Below, one piece after another: positions 11,222-22,142 of a stretch of DNA of 64,000 nucleotides. The notes beneath the pieces are model-generated. The model searched no databases. It was not told the origin of the DNA and saw only the letters and a program-made list of their open reading frames with translations. Source of the DNA: Paraspadella gotoi (lineage: Eukaryota > Chaetognatha). Where the stretch lies: the NCBI GenBank assembly GCA_051294375.1, contig CM119270.1, forward strand, positions 9,549,530-9,613,529, given 5' to 3'. The position numbers and the translations under genes are program-made. Positions within the stretch are counted from its first letter, which is position 1, and every line of letters begins with the position of its first letter.

Positions 11222-14074
11222 TTTTGTTTTTTTTACTACATAAAACACTGAAGCAATAGATGGTTTATCTTTTAGTTAAATATTTCAACGATAATCACTG
11301 CCTCATCCCATTTGAAGAATTAATCCTTCTGTGAATTTTTTTGCAAGAGAGAACAAAAAAAACCAACGAAAAAAACAACAAAACAGCGAAACAACGAAAC
11401 GAACGAAACAACTAACGAAACGAACAAAGGCGCTAACCCATTGAGCGGCTTTCAGGAGATGACGAAGGCGATGACGAGGAAGGCGGAGGAGAGGAGGCTC
11501 TGCCCTCCTGCATGGATTACACAATGCATTTCCTCACCATCTTCTGGAAAGTCGCTTTCGCCACTGTGCCGCCCACCGGTTAGTACGAATGGAGGGTTTT
11601 AGCTGTGGGTCACTGTGTGGATAAGGCGCTAAGTGGGCAGAAGATGACTATCCGTAACTTCTATAACCCCCTCTAGCAGACATGGAACGGGTCCTGGGCT
11701 TGGAACCAGGCTTGAGGGTTCGCCACACCCCCAAGGCGGCTTACGGCCGTCCTCACACTTCCCGCAGGGTAGGTACCGGGTTGGGATTGAACCCGGTACC
11801 TAGTGGTCATGAGCTGATGGCTTTACTCAATGAGCCACCGGGTCCGGACTGAAGGTGTCATGCTTATAGGCGGGGTGAACCTAGGCAATGCCCGACTAGG
11901 GACTGTGGATAGTGGCGTTAACTGTATAAGGTTTCACAAGGAGACGAAACACGTGAATTAAGATTTGAGTTTATAGTAGGGAGAAAAAAATACGTCATTT
12001 ATCACGAATACCTTTCAAAAAATGAAAAAAAAAATTAATTCTTTTTTAATTTTTTTATATTTTTGCTGCCATCTCTCTTGACGGATTTTTTTTTCTTTTT
12101 GGTCGCGGGTGGGCAAAAAAAAATTAATAAAAATATAACTTGAATTAAAAAAAAAACGAAAGAATACTGGGGCGGTTGGGCGTGTTTCTTCGTGTCCATC
12201 ACGCTGATCGGAGTGTTGACGGCGTTGGTTGGCGATGTGGCGGCGCACTTTGGCTGCACAATCGGCCTCAAAGACACCGTCACAGCCATCACCTTCGTCG
12301 CCCTAGGAACTTCCGTCCCAGGTGCCGAGAATCAAAACCAAATTATAATCGCTTTTCTTTTTGTTTTGTTTTTTTTTCTTTCGTCGGTACCCCTCATCGC
12401 CGATCGCACACGACTTCACTACCAAAACCTTTTTCACTCTCGCACATTCAATTCACTCCATGTTCTCTCTCGTCGTAACCATAATGTCGCCTAATGTAAT
12501 TTAATCCAAATCAAAAAATATACAAAATAAATAAATCAATACATCAATAAATGTATAAATCAATAAATTTAAAAAAAAGAATACTGGAGCGGCTGGGCTT
12601 GCTTCGTTGTTTCCATCATCATGATCGGCGCATGCACGGCCGTCGTCGGAGACATCGCCTCGCATCTGGGTTGCACCATCGGGTTGAAGGTAGGGTCGGT
12701 GATGAAAGATATCGAGCGGGAAATATAGAAGCAGATAAATATAGACATTCAAGGGTTGGGAGAGCAGAGAGGCTAAAATGTCAATCCGCTCTTTAAGACG
12801 TTTTGATCCGAGAGGAAAATCCCCCCCTTCCACGGAGAAGGAATATCTCTCATGCACTCTCCATAAATTTCGAAAAGAAAAATCCTGGAAAATCTTTCCA
12901 AATCTCACAAAAAATGTGACCGAATCTTACAAAACAGGACACAGTGACGGCCATTACCTTCGTCGCTCTCGGCACCTCCGTGCCGGGTAAGTCCCTTTTG
13001 CCTAACTGCCTTCGGCCAATGATCGCCGCATATAGCAGTGGAGACTGACTGTTCAGTAAGGCGGAACAGATTACAAAATAACAGAAATCCGGTATAAATA
13101 TTATTAATATGTTTATTAAAGATCGTAAAAATAAAAAAAATTTAGGATTTATCTTATAATTAAACTCATGGAAGCTATTTTATAATATCCAAATACTATA
13201 CAATATAAAAAAAAATTTAATAATTTTTTTTCAACGGATTCTGATAGAGCTTCAAAAGTTAGATGAAGGTTATTATTATAACTTTTTGAAATTTTAATTA
13301 TTTGTCTATGAAAATTAACAAAAACTATAAAATTGAATGATGATGATAATGATGATTTTTTAAGGTTTTTACAAATTTTAGTTCATTTATCATTAATATT
13401 TTTGAAATATGTAGTTAATACCTTTATCTAACTTTTTAATCTTTATCATAATCTATTTTTAAAAATTTAAATTTCTTAAAAAAATTTTTAAGCATTTCTT
13501 ATATATTGTTAAATATTAAAATACCTCCATGCATAAAAAAAATTAATTTAATCAATTTGGATGTAAAAGGATAAAAGACTACTATTGCAGACTTTTTCCT
13601 ATTCTAAAAAATGTAAAAAATCTGGCCCGCCTTACTGTGTTCAAGCACCGATTGCTGTGGATTGCGTCGACCTTCGTTTTCTTTTCTTTCCTTTTTTTTT
13701 ACGTTATTTGTTGACATGGAAAATGCCCTGCGGTGATTTAAGGGAATTAAAAAGGCTTGTTTTAATCTTTGTTTTTGTTTGTTTTTTGTCGTTGTTTTTT
13801 TAAATAGTTATTTTCATTAACGTAAAACATATTTTTTCTTGTCTTCGATTTAGCTTCACCTCTTGATCGGTAAATGATTTTCTCCTTCCCCTTATTCCCC
13901 CTTTTTTGTCGCCTCATACCACCCTCCCCTTCGACCACCCACAACCCCCTTCCTCCCTTAATTACGCCCCCCCAGATACGTTCGCCTCCAAGGTCGCCGC
14001 CGTCCAGGACGAGTACGCGGACTCTTCCATCGGAAACGTGACTGGCTCCAACGGAGTCAACGTTTTCCTCGGTG

Positions 14075-14108
<34 letters not shown>

Positions 14109-15568
14109 CGATAGAGATGGTGAAACTAATGATGATGATGATAGAGATGGTTATGATGATAATAATTATGATGATCATGTTTATGATTATGATATCTCAG
14201 ATAATGATAATAATGCTAATGATGAAGATGACGATAAAGATGACGATAATTACGACGATGAAGACAACGACGATGACGATTCTAACTGCTCGCTCCCCCC
14301 CCCCTGCCGCCAATTAACTTGGGGCAGGCATCGGAGTGGCCTGGTCCCTCGCCGCCGTCTACCACGCGGCCATCGGGACTGAAGGAGGCTTCAAAGTCTC
14401 GCCCGGATCGTTGGGCTTCTGTCTGACGATCTTCTGCATCCTCGCCGTCGTCGCCATCCTGCTCCTCGTTATTCGGTAGGAAAAGCGGAGGGGTTCCTCT
14501 TCTTCTTGTTGTCGTCGTTGCTCTTTTTTCTTTGTTTTTTTTTCTTCTTTTTTTTTTTAGGTTTCTATCAATCTTTTTTTGATCGTTGTTGTTTCAATAA
14601 TTGTGGATTTTGTTATCATTGTTTCGGTTGTTGGTTATTATCGCAATTATTACTGTTTTTGAGAAAATATTCTTATCTTGGAACTTAGTGAGACATCAAA
14701 TTGAAAAAAACAAAAGAGTGGTCAGTAACGTCCTGTTTTTATGATATTATTAAAGATTTTTAACGTTATTTATCTTGAGACAAGTCTTTAATTCTATAAA
14801 CTAAACATTCATTCAATCACCACCCAGCCCCCCTTCAATTCGTTACTCACCCCCTTCCTCTCTCTCATTCATTACTCTACCCCCTTCCTCTCTTCTCATT
14901 CATTACTCAACCCCCTTCCTCTCTCTCATTCGTTACTCAACCCCTTCCTCTCTCTCCATTCATTACTCAACCCCCTTCCTCTCTCTCATTCGTTATTCAA
15001 CCCCCTTCCTCTCTCTCATTCGTTACTCAACCCCCTTCCTCTCTCTCATTCATTACTCAAACCCTTCCTCTCTCTCATTCGTTACTCAACCCCCTTCCTC
15101 TCTCTCATTCATTACTCAACCCCATTCCTCTCTCTCATTCATTACTCAACCCCCTTCATCTCTCTCATTCGTTACTCAACCCCCCTTGCTCTCTCTCATT
15201 CGTTACTCAACCCCCTTCCTCTCTCTCATTCATTACTCAACCCCTTCCTCTCTCTCATTCATTACTCAACCCCCTTCCTCTCTCTAATTCATTACACAAC
15301 CCCCTTTCCTCTCTCTCATTCATTTTTTTTACTCAACCCCTCTTCCTCTCTGTCATTCATTACTCAACCCCCTTCCTCTCTCTCATTCATTACTCAACCC
15401 CCTTCCTCTCTATTATTCCCCCTCAGCCGCAGCCCCAGGATCGCGGGCGGCGAGTTGGGCGGACCAGTGACGTGCAAGAAGATTTCGGCCTCCATGTTCT
15501 TCGGCTTTTGGTTCCTCTACGTCATCCTCTCCGCGCTGGAACAATACTGTCACATCGAGGGCTTCTAA
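7296..15568 (+). CDS. Sodium/calcium exchanger (NCX/Calx), C-terminal part
   Basis: Plasma-membrane antiporter that extrudes Ca2+ in exchange for Na+. Exons seen: 7296-7390, 7925-8046, 8219-8318, 11456-11578, then 12163-12321 or its alternative 12580-12689 plus 12938-12986, then 13976-14071, 14328-14475 and 15427-15568 (stop TAA). All junctions are GT-AG and in phase, giving 327 residues. Order: end of Ca2+-binding domain 2 (VDEEVYEKN), cytosolic linker ([16 protein letters not shown]), acidic patch (DDEGDDEE), the transmembrane helices with alpha-repeat 2 (GTSVPDTFASK, GNVTGSN), and the C-terminus YCHIEGF, close to YCHIKGF of animal NCX. The first half (signal region, alpha-repeat 1, CBD1) lies upstream of the window. 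The last intron contains a large minisatellite. Confidence 0.94.
7391..7924. other. NCX intron with ATTC-rich tract
   Basis: Intron of 534 bases. It contains a poly-A run near 7484 and, before the acceptor, a long run of imperfect ATTC/CATT words (about 7720-7915). No second exon is seen. Confidence 0.7.
8319..11455. other. Large NCX intron, no gene seen
   Basis: The intron of 3.1 kb between the exon ending in VSAG and the acidic-patch exon. It is T-rich on the left and includes a cluster of GGCGCC palindromes (10168-10256), a GA tract (10345-10430) and C-rich sequence near 10740-10800. Reading frames here are simple-sequence translations. Confidence 0.7.
10345..10430. repeat. GA microsatellite
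   Basis: Almost pure (GA)n of about 85 bases, intronic in the exchanger gene. The overlapping minus-strand ORFs at 10156-10586 read (CT)n as Ser-Leu repeats. Confidence 0.9.
11590..11850 (-). mobile_element. tRNA-derived SINE, copy 1
   Basis: Read on the minus strand, it starts with a tRNA-like head: box A TGGCTCATTGAGTAAAG (11837-11821) and box B GGTTCAATCCC inside the hairpin 11772-11800. That hairpin has an 11-bp perfect stem, GGTACCGGGTT with AACCCGGTACC. A tRNA-unrelated body of about 170 bases follows toward 11590. It sits in the exchanger intron between the acidic-patch exon and alternative exon A. The head does not fold into a standard functional tRNA. Confidence 0.65.
12163..12321 (+). 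CDS. NCX alternative exon A (alpha-repeat 2)
   Basis: Single exon of 159 nt, phase 1 on both sides. It encodes 53 residues from EYWGGWACF through [10 protein letters not shown] to VALGTSVP, that is the transmembrane helix and first half of alpha-repeat 2 that line the ion path. The Asp after GTSVP is completed by the shared next exon. Exon B downstream encodes the same segment with about 10 substitutions, all in the first 31 residues. Either exon keeps the frame. Mutually exclusive use is inferred because including both would duplicate a membrane helix. Confidence 0.9.
12580..12986 (+). CDS. NCX alternative exon B (split, alpha-repeat 2)
   Basis: Second copy of the alpha-2 exon, divided into 12580-12689 (110 nt) and 12938-12986 (49 nt) by a 248-bp GT-AG intron after the codons GLK. 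Together they also give 159 nt and 53 residues (EYWSGWACF...GACTAVVGD...VALGTSVP), phase 1 at both ends, as in exon A. The last 22 residues are identical to exon A; the helix part differs. The extra intron is absent from exon A, so either A lost it or B gained it after duplication. Confidence 0.9.
13036..13657. mobile_element. hAT-like MITE, copy 1
   Basis: AT-rich element of about 620 bp. The ends read inward from both sides as CAG(T/C)... then CAGTAAGGCGG.. CAGATT. These are inverted repeats of about 45 bases with mismatches. The interior words GGATTCTGAT(A/G)GAGC and AATGATGATGATAATGATG recur in the nested element at 35843-36454. No target duplication is visible here. It lies in the exchanger intron after alternative exon B. 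Confidence 0.55.
14072..14327. repeat. GAT trinucleotide tract in NCX intron
   Basis: This is the whole 256-bp intron between the exons ending VNVFLG and starting IGVAW. Most of it is a (GAT)n array with variant units that translate to poly-Asp or poly-Met on the plus strand. It is not coding: flanking splice sites join the exons in phase without it. Confidence 0.9.
14865..15420. repeat. About 30-bp minisatellite in last NCX intron
   Basis: About 18-19 units of a 29-31-bp repeat, CCCCCTTCCTCTCTCTCATT then CATTACTCAA, nearly homogeneous, ending 7 bases before the final acceptor at 15426. The array is so pyrimidine-rich that it may itself act as the polypyrimidine tract for the last exon. Confidence 0.92.
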
Positions 15569-15753
15569 GCGATTAGAAGGTAGTACTACGTAGATAATAA
15601 TATTAATAATAATAATAATGAATGATAATTATATTTAATAATAATCATATTAATAATAAGAATAATCATGACCGAGGCCGACATTTCCAAATAATAATAA
15701 TATTGATAGAAACCAAAATTAGACATATATATTGATAAATTAACTTTAACCTA

Positions 15754-15756
<3 letters not shown>

Positions 15757-15830
<74 letters not shown>

Positions 15831-15832
15831 TA
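15757..15832. repeat. CT microsatellite
   Basis: Pure (CT)n of about 75 bases in the 3' flank of the exchanger gene. Confidence 0.9.
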
Positions 15833-15867
15833 ACTCATAAAAAAATGTTCTAATTCACAAATACCAA

Positions 15868-15960
15868 GCGCTGAAGAAGGCTCGAATTTTGTGAGCCGAA
15901 ACATGTCTGCATCTTATTAAATAAAAATCGTTGTACAAAATTAATTATTATAATTTTTCT
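15868..15960 (+). ncRNA. Hammerhead-like hairpin repeat, copy 1
   Basis: CTGAAGA (15871-15877), a 5-bp stem GGCTC/GAGCC (15879-15883 with 15893-15897), then GAAACATGTC (15898-15907). This resembles the hammerhead ribozyme core CUGANGA - helix II - GAA - helix III - GUC. One extra A separates CTGAAGA from the stem, and helix III could only be a two-base-pair ACATGT turn, so self-cleavage is uncertain. Related copies are at 41190-41295 (minus strand, with CTGATGA) and 44435-44500 (degenerate). All are followed by AAAAATCGTTGT, so this is the conserved end of a dispersed element. Confidence 0.4.
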
Positions 15961-18900
15961 AATCTCTGTTCTACTGATCACCCCCTCCCCAATCCTACTC
16001 CAGTCGATCGACAGGAAAGAAAAACGCTCCTTTGTCTTGATGTGATGAAGCTCTGCACCGAATTCCTGGAACCCCACCCTCTTCCCTCTCCTCCAACGCC
16101 TCAATCCACGAAGAAAAGGCTCCTCCACCCCCACACCCTCCTCCTCTCACATTCGCCCACACTCCCCCACCACTCTCTCTCTTTTACGAATCCTCTTCTC
16201 TCTCTCTGACTCCACTCCTCCGCCGCTTCTTATTTTCCTCTAGTTTTTCCCCCCCTTTTTATTTCAAAGACTGAATTTTAAAAAAACAAACAAAAAAACA
16301 ACAATCTCTGAGATCGAACGGTTTTTTTTGACGAATCAAGATGCCAAAAAAAAGTTCGACATCGTCATCGTCGAGGAAATTAACAGCGAAAAAAAAAAAT
16401 GCCGAAGTCTTTTGTTCGCGCTGGAAGATTTTCTGAGTCAGGGACGCAGCGACGCCCCGAGTAGATCCCTCGAAAACCTGACGAGCGAGCGAAAGGAAAA
16501 AAAACAAAAGATTAAGAAGTTCGTCGCTAAAACGGCTCGTTATTTTAGAAAAAAAAAGGAAATAAACTCACAACTATATCGCCGTCGTATCTCTATCACC
16601 AAACTCGCCTTATAAGATGAAAAGGAAAAAGGGAAAGAACCATTCGGATTCTCAATCGGACACGAATCAAAAACGAGCAACTATGAGAAAAATGTCTCCC
16701 ACGCGTCGCGCGAATTCTTCAGGGGTCGATACTGGTCGCGCGCTCTGGTGACAGGACACTTTAAACGACCGCTCGACGACAGTCTCGGCATCTGCGGACT
16801 CCGCCGCCGTTGGCAAACATAAGAACACGACGAACGAACGAAAGAACATCTAGAGAAACTGCTTTAGATACATACTCTCTCCGAATTATTTATTTTATAT
16901 CGATACATACTGTCAGTGATATTAAAAAAAACGAAGCCTTTTTTTGTAAATCTATATGAAAATTTAATGTAGGTAAAATATTTGCTTTTTTTAAAGTATG
17001 TTTTGCGGTAATATCGTTTTAATTTAACAAACAATTGACTGGGTCGTCTATATTAAAATAATGCACGTGTATAAAATCGAAAAAAAAAGATATGATTCGC
17101 TTTATACTGACTCATACATCGTAATAAAAAAAGACCTTGATTGTTTTGTTTAATATATTTATTCAATATATTAAAAATAATAAATATTGTGTCGACCGTG
17201 AAAGACCGCGACTCATAAAAAAAAAAGAAAAAGATTTTGACTCCCATTTACGAAACGTGTGTCTTGTGTCCGACGATACCATCTATCGGCCATGACGCCA
17301 TCTGCAAGACCGAGCGTTTCCAACAACTATAACTCTGGTACACAGAAAAACATTGATTTTTTTTTACGGATATTACGAACAGATTTTTTAATAAAAAAAG
17401 GAAAATTGTCCAAACTGTATTCCTTTACATTAAAGTCCAATCTTAAAATTCGCTATGATTGAACACCCTTTCATGTGTTTCAATTTATTTTTCATCACCA
17501 TAGTTATTTTTATCATCATTATTGATTATTATTAACATTGTTGTTACGTTGCGGCGTTTGGCGAGGACCGAGGGCGACCGGAAAGGCCCGTCGTGGTTTT
17601 TCCATTTGTCTTTTAAGTTTTTGAATTTTTTCCCTCTTTTTTATTCGTGAATTTCCTCGGATCCTCACCGAGCGGAATGTCCGATAAAAAAGTAGCTTAT
17701 TTAAAGAAAATGATTAATTTTAAATCATCAAATGGCTGTTGGAAAAAAAGCTTTCGGGCGCGCCGTTTTCCCCGCGGTCTCGTGACGTCGTAAAACAAAC
17801 AAACATAAACCAAAACTAAAACCTTGCCATTTTTCTCATTCTCATGTTTGCCTTCTTTTTTTCCTGACGAACGAAATCCCATGAACTGACGAAAAAAAAT
17901 TTCATAAATTAAAATATTTTAGTTAAAACGACGCAGTTTTTAAGTATCTTTATTTGTTACAAAGTTCGCATATTTCTTTCAAGTGGATAATTTGCAAATT
18001 TATTTATTTTCATATAAAATCGAAAAGTAGTAATAAAAAAAACTTTCCCAGTTCTCTTTCTAACTGAACATTGGAGGAGAGTAAAAAAGTGAAGATGATA
18101 GACTGTAGTACTTCTCTTAGTTTATTATAAGTGAAGATGATATACTTCTCTTAGTTTATCATAAGTTTTTTTCACGGTCTTTTAATTAAATTCCCTTTTT
18201 CCCATCTCGACCTGGGTAGAATTGAAAAGTAAAGAAAGAATCTCCTTCCCTAATCCTAACGTTTTCTTTTTACCAAAAAAAAAAAACCAACATCCAATTA
18301 TTGTTTTGTTTTGGGGTTTTTCATTCTCAGCATAGAAAACATTCGAATTTTTAATAAATTCACTGTGAATCGTTGCAAAACCAAAAAAGGTGAGAAAAAT
18401 TGCGCCTCCCTCTTGCGATCATTTCGTTTTCCCGCCCCTCTTTTTCCCTAAACGAAAGAAAAGGGCAGTTGGTTTAGCAAAACTCAGTATACATTTGTGT
18501 TCGTTAGATATTTAAGATTTTATACTTTATTTTGCCTGCTTTCGGATATTTTATAGTTATTAACTTTATACACAAAAAACATCAACAAGAACTTTATAAT
18601 TAAAGCCTTTCGAAAAGACTGTAGTAAGGTATGATGGATTGGGCATTATTAATTATAGTTTATTTTATTTATTACTATGAAACTGCTACGAAAACATCCA
18701 TTTTGGCTCCGTAATAATTCTTTTAATAACTAAGTACCAGTCATTTCCGCGCACGTAGTAAGTTATATTTTGTACAGCCAGCTTTTCAAGCAAGTCTCTT
18801 TTTATGACATAAAAGGTAATTTGTAAATTAACATCTACTACTCATACATAACAGTTTTCAACAAATAAATATTTTTCTCTGCATTTAATTTATTTAAGTA

Positions 18901-19949
18901 TATCTTCAGTCTATATATAAACGTTTCAGGTGTTAAAAACACTAGAGTCAAATTTATTAAATTTTTTATATCTTTTAATTTATTTATTTTAGCAATGATT
19001 CATTTCTCGCTATTTTCAAAAACAGTTAAAGACTCAAAAAGATTGTACTTCTTTTTCATATGTTTAGATTGTTTGCGTTAATTATTACATTGTAAACTTT
19101 ATATCCTAGAACCGAAAAACGAAAGAGGTTCAGGTACATCTCTCTCCATCAATGATTTTGTCTTTTTGTTTAAATTTTTTTTTGGTTGGAAATTTGGTCG
19201 TCGTCGTCGTCGTCGACGACGTTGCCGCGTATCATTGTCGATGTCAAGGCGCAGCAGCCCTCCCTTCAAGCGATCCGCGGCAGTTGACTTGTCGCGACTG
19301 AACGCGCGACGCGGCCGTAGTTCCCGATTTAAAAAATGAAAACAATTTATGATTATTTATTGACAAATGTCTTACGAGTGTGAAAACTTCTGTATCCTCT
19401 TAAAAGAAACATTTCTGGGTATTATTTTTTTTCTACTGATATATCGTCATAATAGAGATAATAAAGAGTGAAGTGTTAAAAAAAAGCCCAATCTAAAGAG
19501 CACATTTGTCCCTGTAATTGTTATACTGTACTGTACATTTTGTCATCAAATAGAGTAATGATAATATTGACAATACACGCCAGAGTTATTTGTACATAAC
19601 GGCGAAATTCTTAGAGCAAGTTAGGGATAAAATATCGAATAGCTATGATTTAATTGCGTAATTGAAACAAAAGTATTCTCGTCATAAATTATTCACTTGG
19701 CAACGTGTTTTGAATTTTTATAAAAAACTGATAGCATTAATGGCAGTAAAAGGCTGAGGTTGTTAAAGAGTTCAAAACCTTGAAATTGATAAAAGACGCT
19801 CGGTGCAGCCGTTTTAGTTCTCGAGACCCACTCAGGAAGATAAATCTGGAAAACTACTAAAGCTTTCACATTTAGAATGCAAATTTATGTAAAGTAATTT
19901 TTAATCATACATTTGTGATGGACTTTCTTTATTTATTTTTTTCTGTTTT

Positions 19950-19989
19950 TCTTTCTATTTTTCTTTCTTTCTTTCTTTCTTCCTTTTTT

Positions 19990-20045
<56 letters not shown>

Positions 20046-20050
20046 TTTTC
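19950..20050. repeat. CTTT microsatellite
   Basis: (CTTT)n of about 90 bases, interrupted once, in the intergenic region upstream of the bZIP gene. Confidence 0.9.
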
Positions 20051-21170
20051 TACTTTCTAGTCAAAAAATTAACGAAATTTTTTTAACCCTTCGCCTTAAT
20101 TTCCGGTGAACCCCTTTCCTCGGCCGGGGGGGGGGATTTTAAGAGAGAAATGCTCTTTTGACTCTGAGATGCAGTTCCGAAATGCTGCTGAGACTTTCGG
20201 GAGAGACTTGTTGCCTCCGGCGTGCCTCCTTAAATCCTATTTGAACTCGACTCGATAAAAAGGCGAAAAAAACTTTTTTTTCTCGCGGGATTAAAAGGAA
20301 GGAGAGAGATAAAAAGGAGACATTCCGGATCTGTCTTTCACCGCGATCTCTTCCTTCCCCTTTGGTCGTTTCCTCATCTCAACCTGAAAACCTTAACAGT
20401 GACAAAGATTTTATTGTTTTTGTTGTGGATTGTTGTAACTTGTAAGTTAAAGGAAATGATTGGGTTTGTTTTAATTTTGCGTTAAACACCAGAAAAAAAA
20501 ACCCAAAAATTTTCTAATATTTTGGTATCTTTTTAAAATAATTACCAAATATTACAAACAATGTTGTGGTTTGATGATCCCCAAAGAAAATGATTATTAT
20601 TTTTCTCCTATTTATTAGGAGAAAAACGCCAATATTGAAACCTATCATTAGACAATTGAAAGTATAGTTGAGTCACATCGACAAATGAAGACGATGACGA
20701 AATCTCGATAAGAAACCTGAATCCCACAGTTTCAAGCTTGGGTTAAAAAAGACCTTGACTAATTTGACTAAGAACCGAGTCCTTGTCTCAACTCAAGATC
20801 ATAAGACTGCCAACGCGTTTATCATTCGCCAGGAGAATATTGCCCAAGAGTTGCTCAACTCGAAACATGACAAGGACGAAACTCGGTACGGGAACGACGA
20901 GGATTCGACGGGGTTCTTCTCTCTCAGTCCTTAACAACCCACGCCCCTCCAAAACGCCGTGCCCGACCGGTTTCGGGCCGGATTCTATTCCTCGGGAACC
21001 TAAATATTTGGTCCGAGTTTCGTTGGGCGACCGATTTTCCTGTTTTCGACGACCTCCAAATCCTGTTTTCTAGAGACTCAGTCTCTCTCTCCCTCTCTCT
21101 CGCTCTAGATTTTCCTTCTTCCTCAACCTTACCAATAACCTGTTACACTCCAAAGAAATTTCTCCAACGC

Positions 21171-21791
21171 GGCAGTTTCTGATTGGTCGTTTTCAGTTTG
21201 TGGATCTTTCGTTGGTCGTATCAAGAATCGCATCACTTACGTCGATCACAACTTGGGGAGAATTCGGTGATGCGTCTCGTTTTAAACGTTACACACAAAC
21301 GATGAGAGACTCAATGATTGCTCTTTAGCGATTGGTCGCCCTATTTTTCTCGAACGTTCATTGAGTAAACTTTGATTCTCAAGAAGAGCACATTCGTCGC
21401 TGATTGGTAGAATTCGCGGATCTCTTTCATCCCGCGTCCTTATTGGCTCTCCACCTCATGACGTCAAATTAGCCACATCATCCTCAGAATCCAGACGAAG
21501 TCGTGTTCTTCGGGGAAGGGAACGAGCTGCACCGAGAAAAAAAAAGTCAGAGAGCGAGAGAGCGCGCAGAGCGAGCGAAAGACTCGCGACCATCTGGAAA
21601 CTTGACTCCGTCTTGGGACAAGGAAGAACAAGTCCCGTTATCCCAAAAGATGAAATCATTTTTCAAAATTATACCATCTTAAAAATATTTTTTTAACAAC
21701 AACAACGACAATTACGCCGCAGAAAACGCCCCTTTTTGTTAAGTTTTAAACTTAACTACGTAGATAAATAAAATAATACTTATTTGTCGGC
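21171..21791 (+). promoter_or_regulatory. Candidate promoter and 5'UTR of the CREB3-like gene
   Basis: About 600 bases upstream of the bZIP start codon hold a perfect CRE palindrome TGACGTCA (21459-21466) and four inverted CCAAT boxes (ATTGG at 21182, 21331, 21403 and 21442). CREB3-family proteins bind CRE-type and related elements, so feedback on its own gene is possible. No TATA box is obvious, and the transcription start is not known. Confidence 0.45.
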
Positions 21792-22088
21792 ATGGATACC
21801 GACGATATTTTCAATCTTCTCTTCGACGGCGGCGACGGGTCGGCTTTTTTGACCGACGTGTTGTCGACTCCGTCTGACGCCAGAGGATCCTCGGACTCCT
21901 TCGTCCACGGAGACCCCTTCGGGCACGGAGCCGCGGACGTTTTGGACACGCCCACTCTCGATCATTTGACCGAAGATCTTTTTGCTGAACTTCTCACCGG
22001 CGGAAAAATCGACTGCGTCGGCGGGGATGTCGCACGAACGGCTGGAGACGATAGATCCGGATCAGGTGAATGAAGACTTAGAAGAATG

Positions 22089-22142
<54 letters not shown>

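Larger units (their letters stand above)
15569..21170. other. NCX 3' flank and intergenic, no gene supported
   Basis: After the exchanger stop come AAT-rich repeats (15595-15700), a CT tract (15757-15832), a hammerhead-like hairpin repeat (15868-15960, which also supplies an AATAAA at 15920) and AT-rich DNA. A CTTT microsatellite (19950-20050) and a GC-richer part from about 20100 follow. Frames at 16328-16615 (95 codons, Lys-rich) and 20783-21073 (Arg-rich) have no recognised domain, and I do not call them. Confidence 0.6.

Noticed and set aside
11590-11850. True tRNA gene
   Set aside because: Box A and B are present, but the T-arm is over-long, no clean acceptor stem pairs, and a non-tRNA body follows. 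A SINE fits better.
13762-14382. ORFs of 138 and 158 codons over the GAT tract
   Set aside because: Poly-Ile and poly-Asp come from the intronic trinucleotide repeat. The part that is coding (13976-14071) belongs to the exchanger exon.
16328-16615. 95-codon Lys-rich ORF downstream of NCX
   Set aside because: It has an ATG and a modest GC-rich centre but no family resemblance; poly-A runs keep the frame open. It could be a small gene, but I cannot support it.
20783-21073. 96-codon Arg/Pro-rich ORF upstream of the bZIP gene
   Set aside because: No domain; it looks like promoter-proximal GC-rich sequence.
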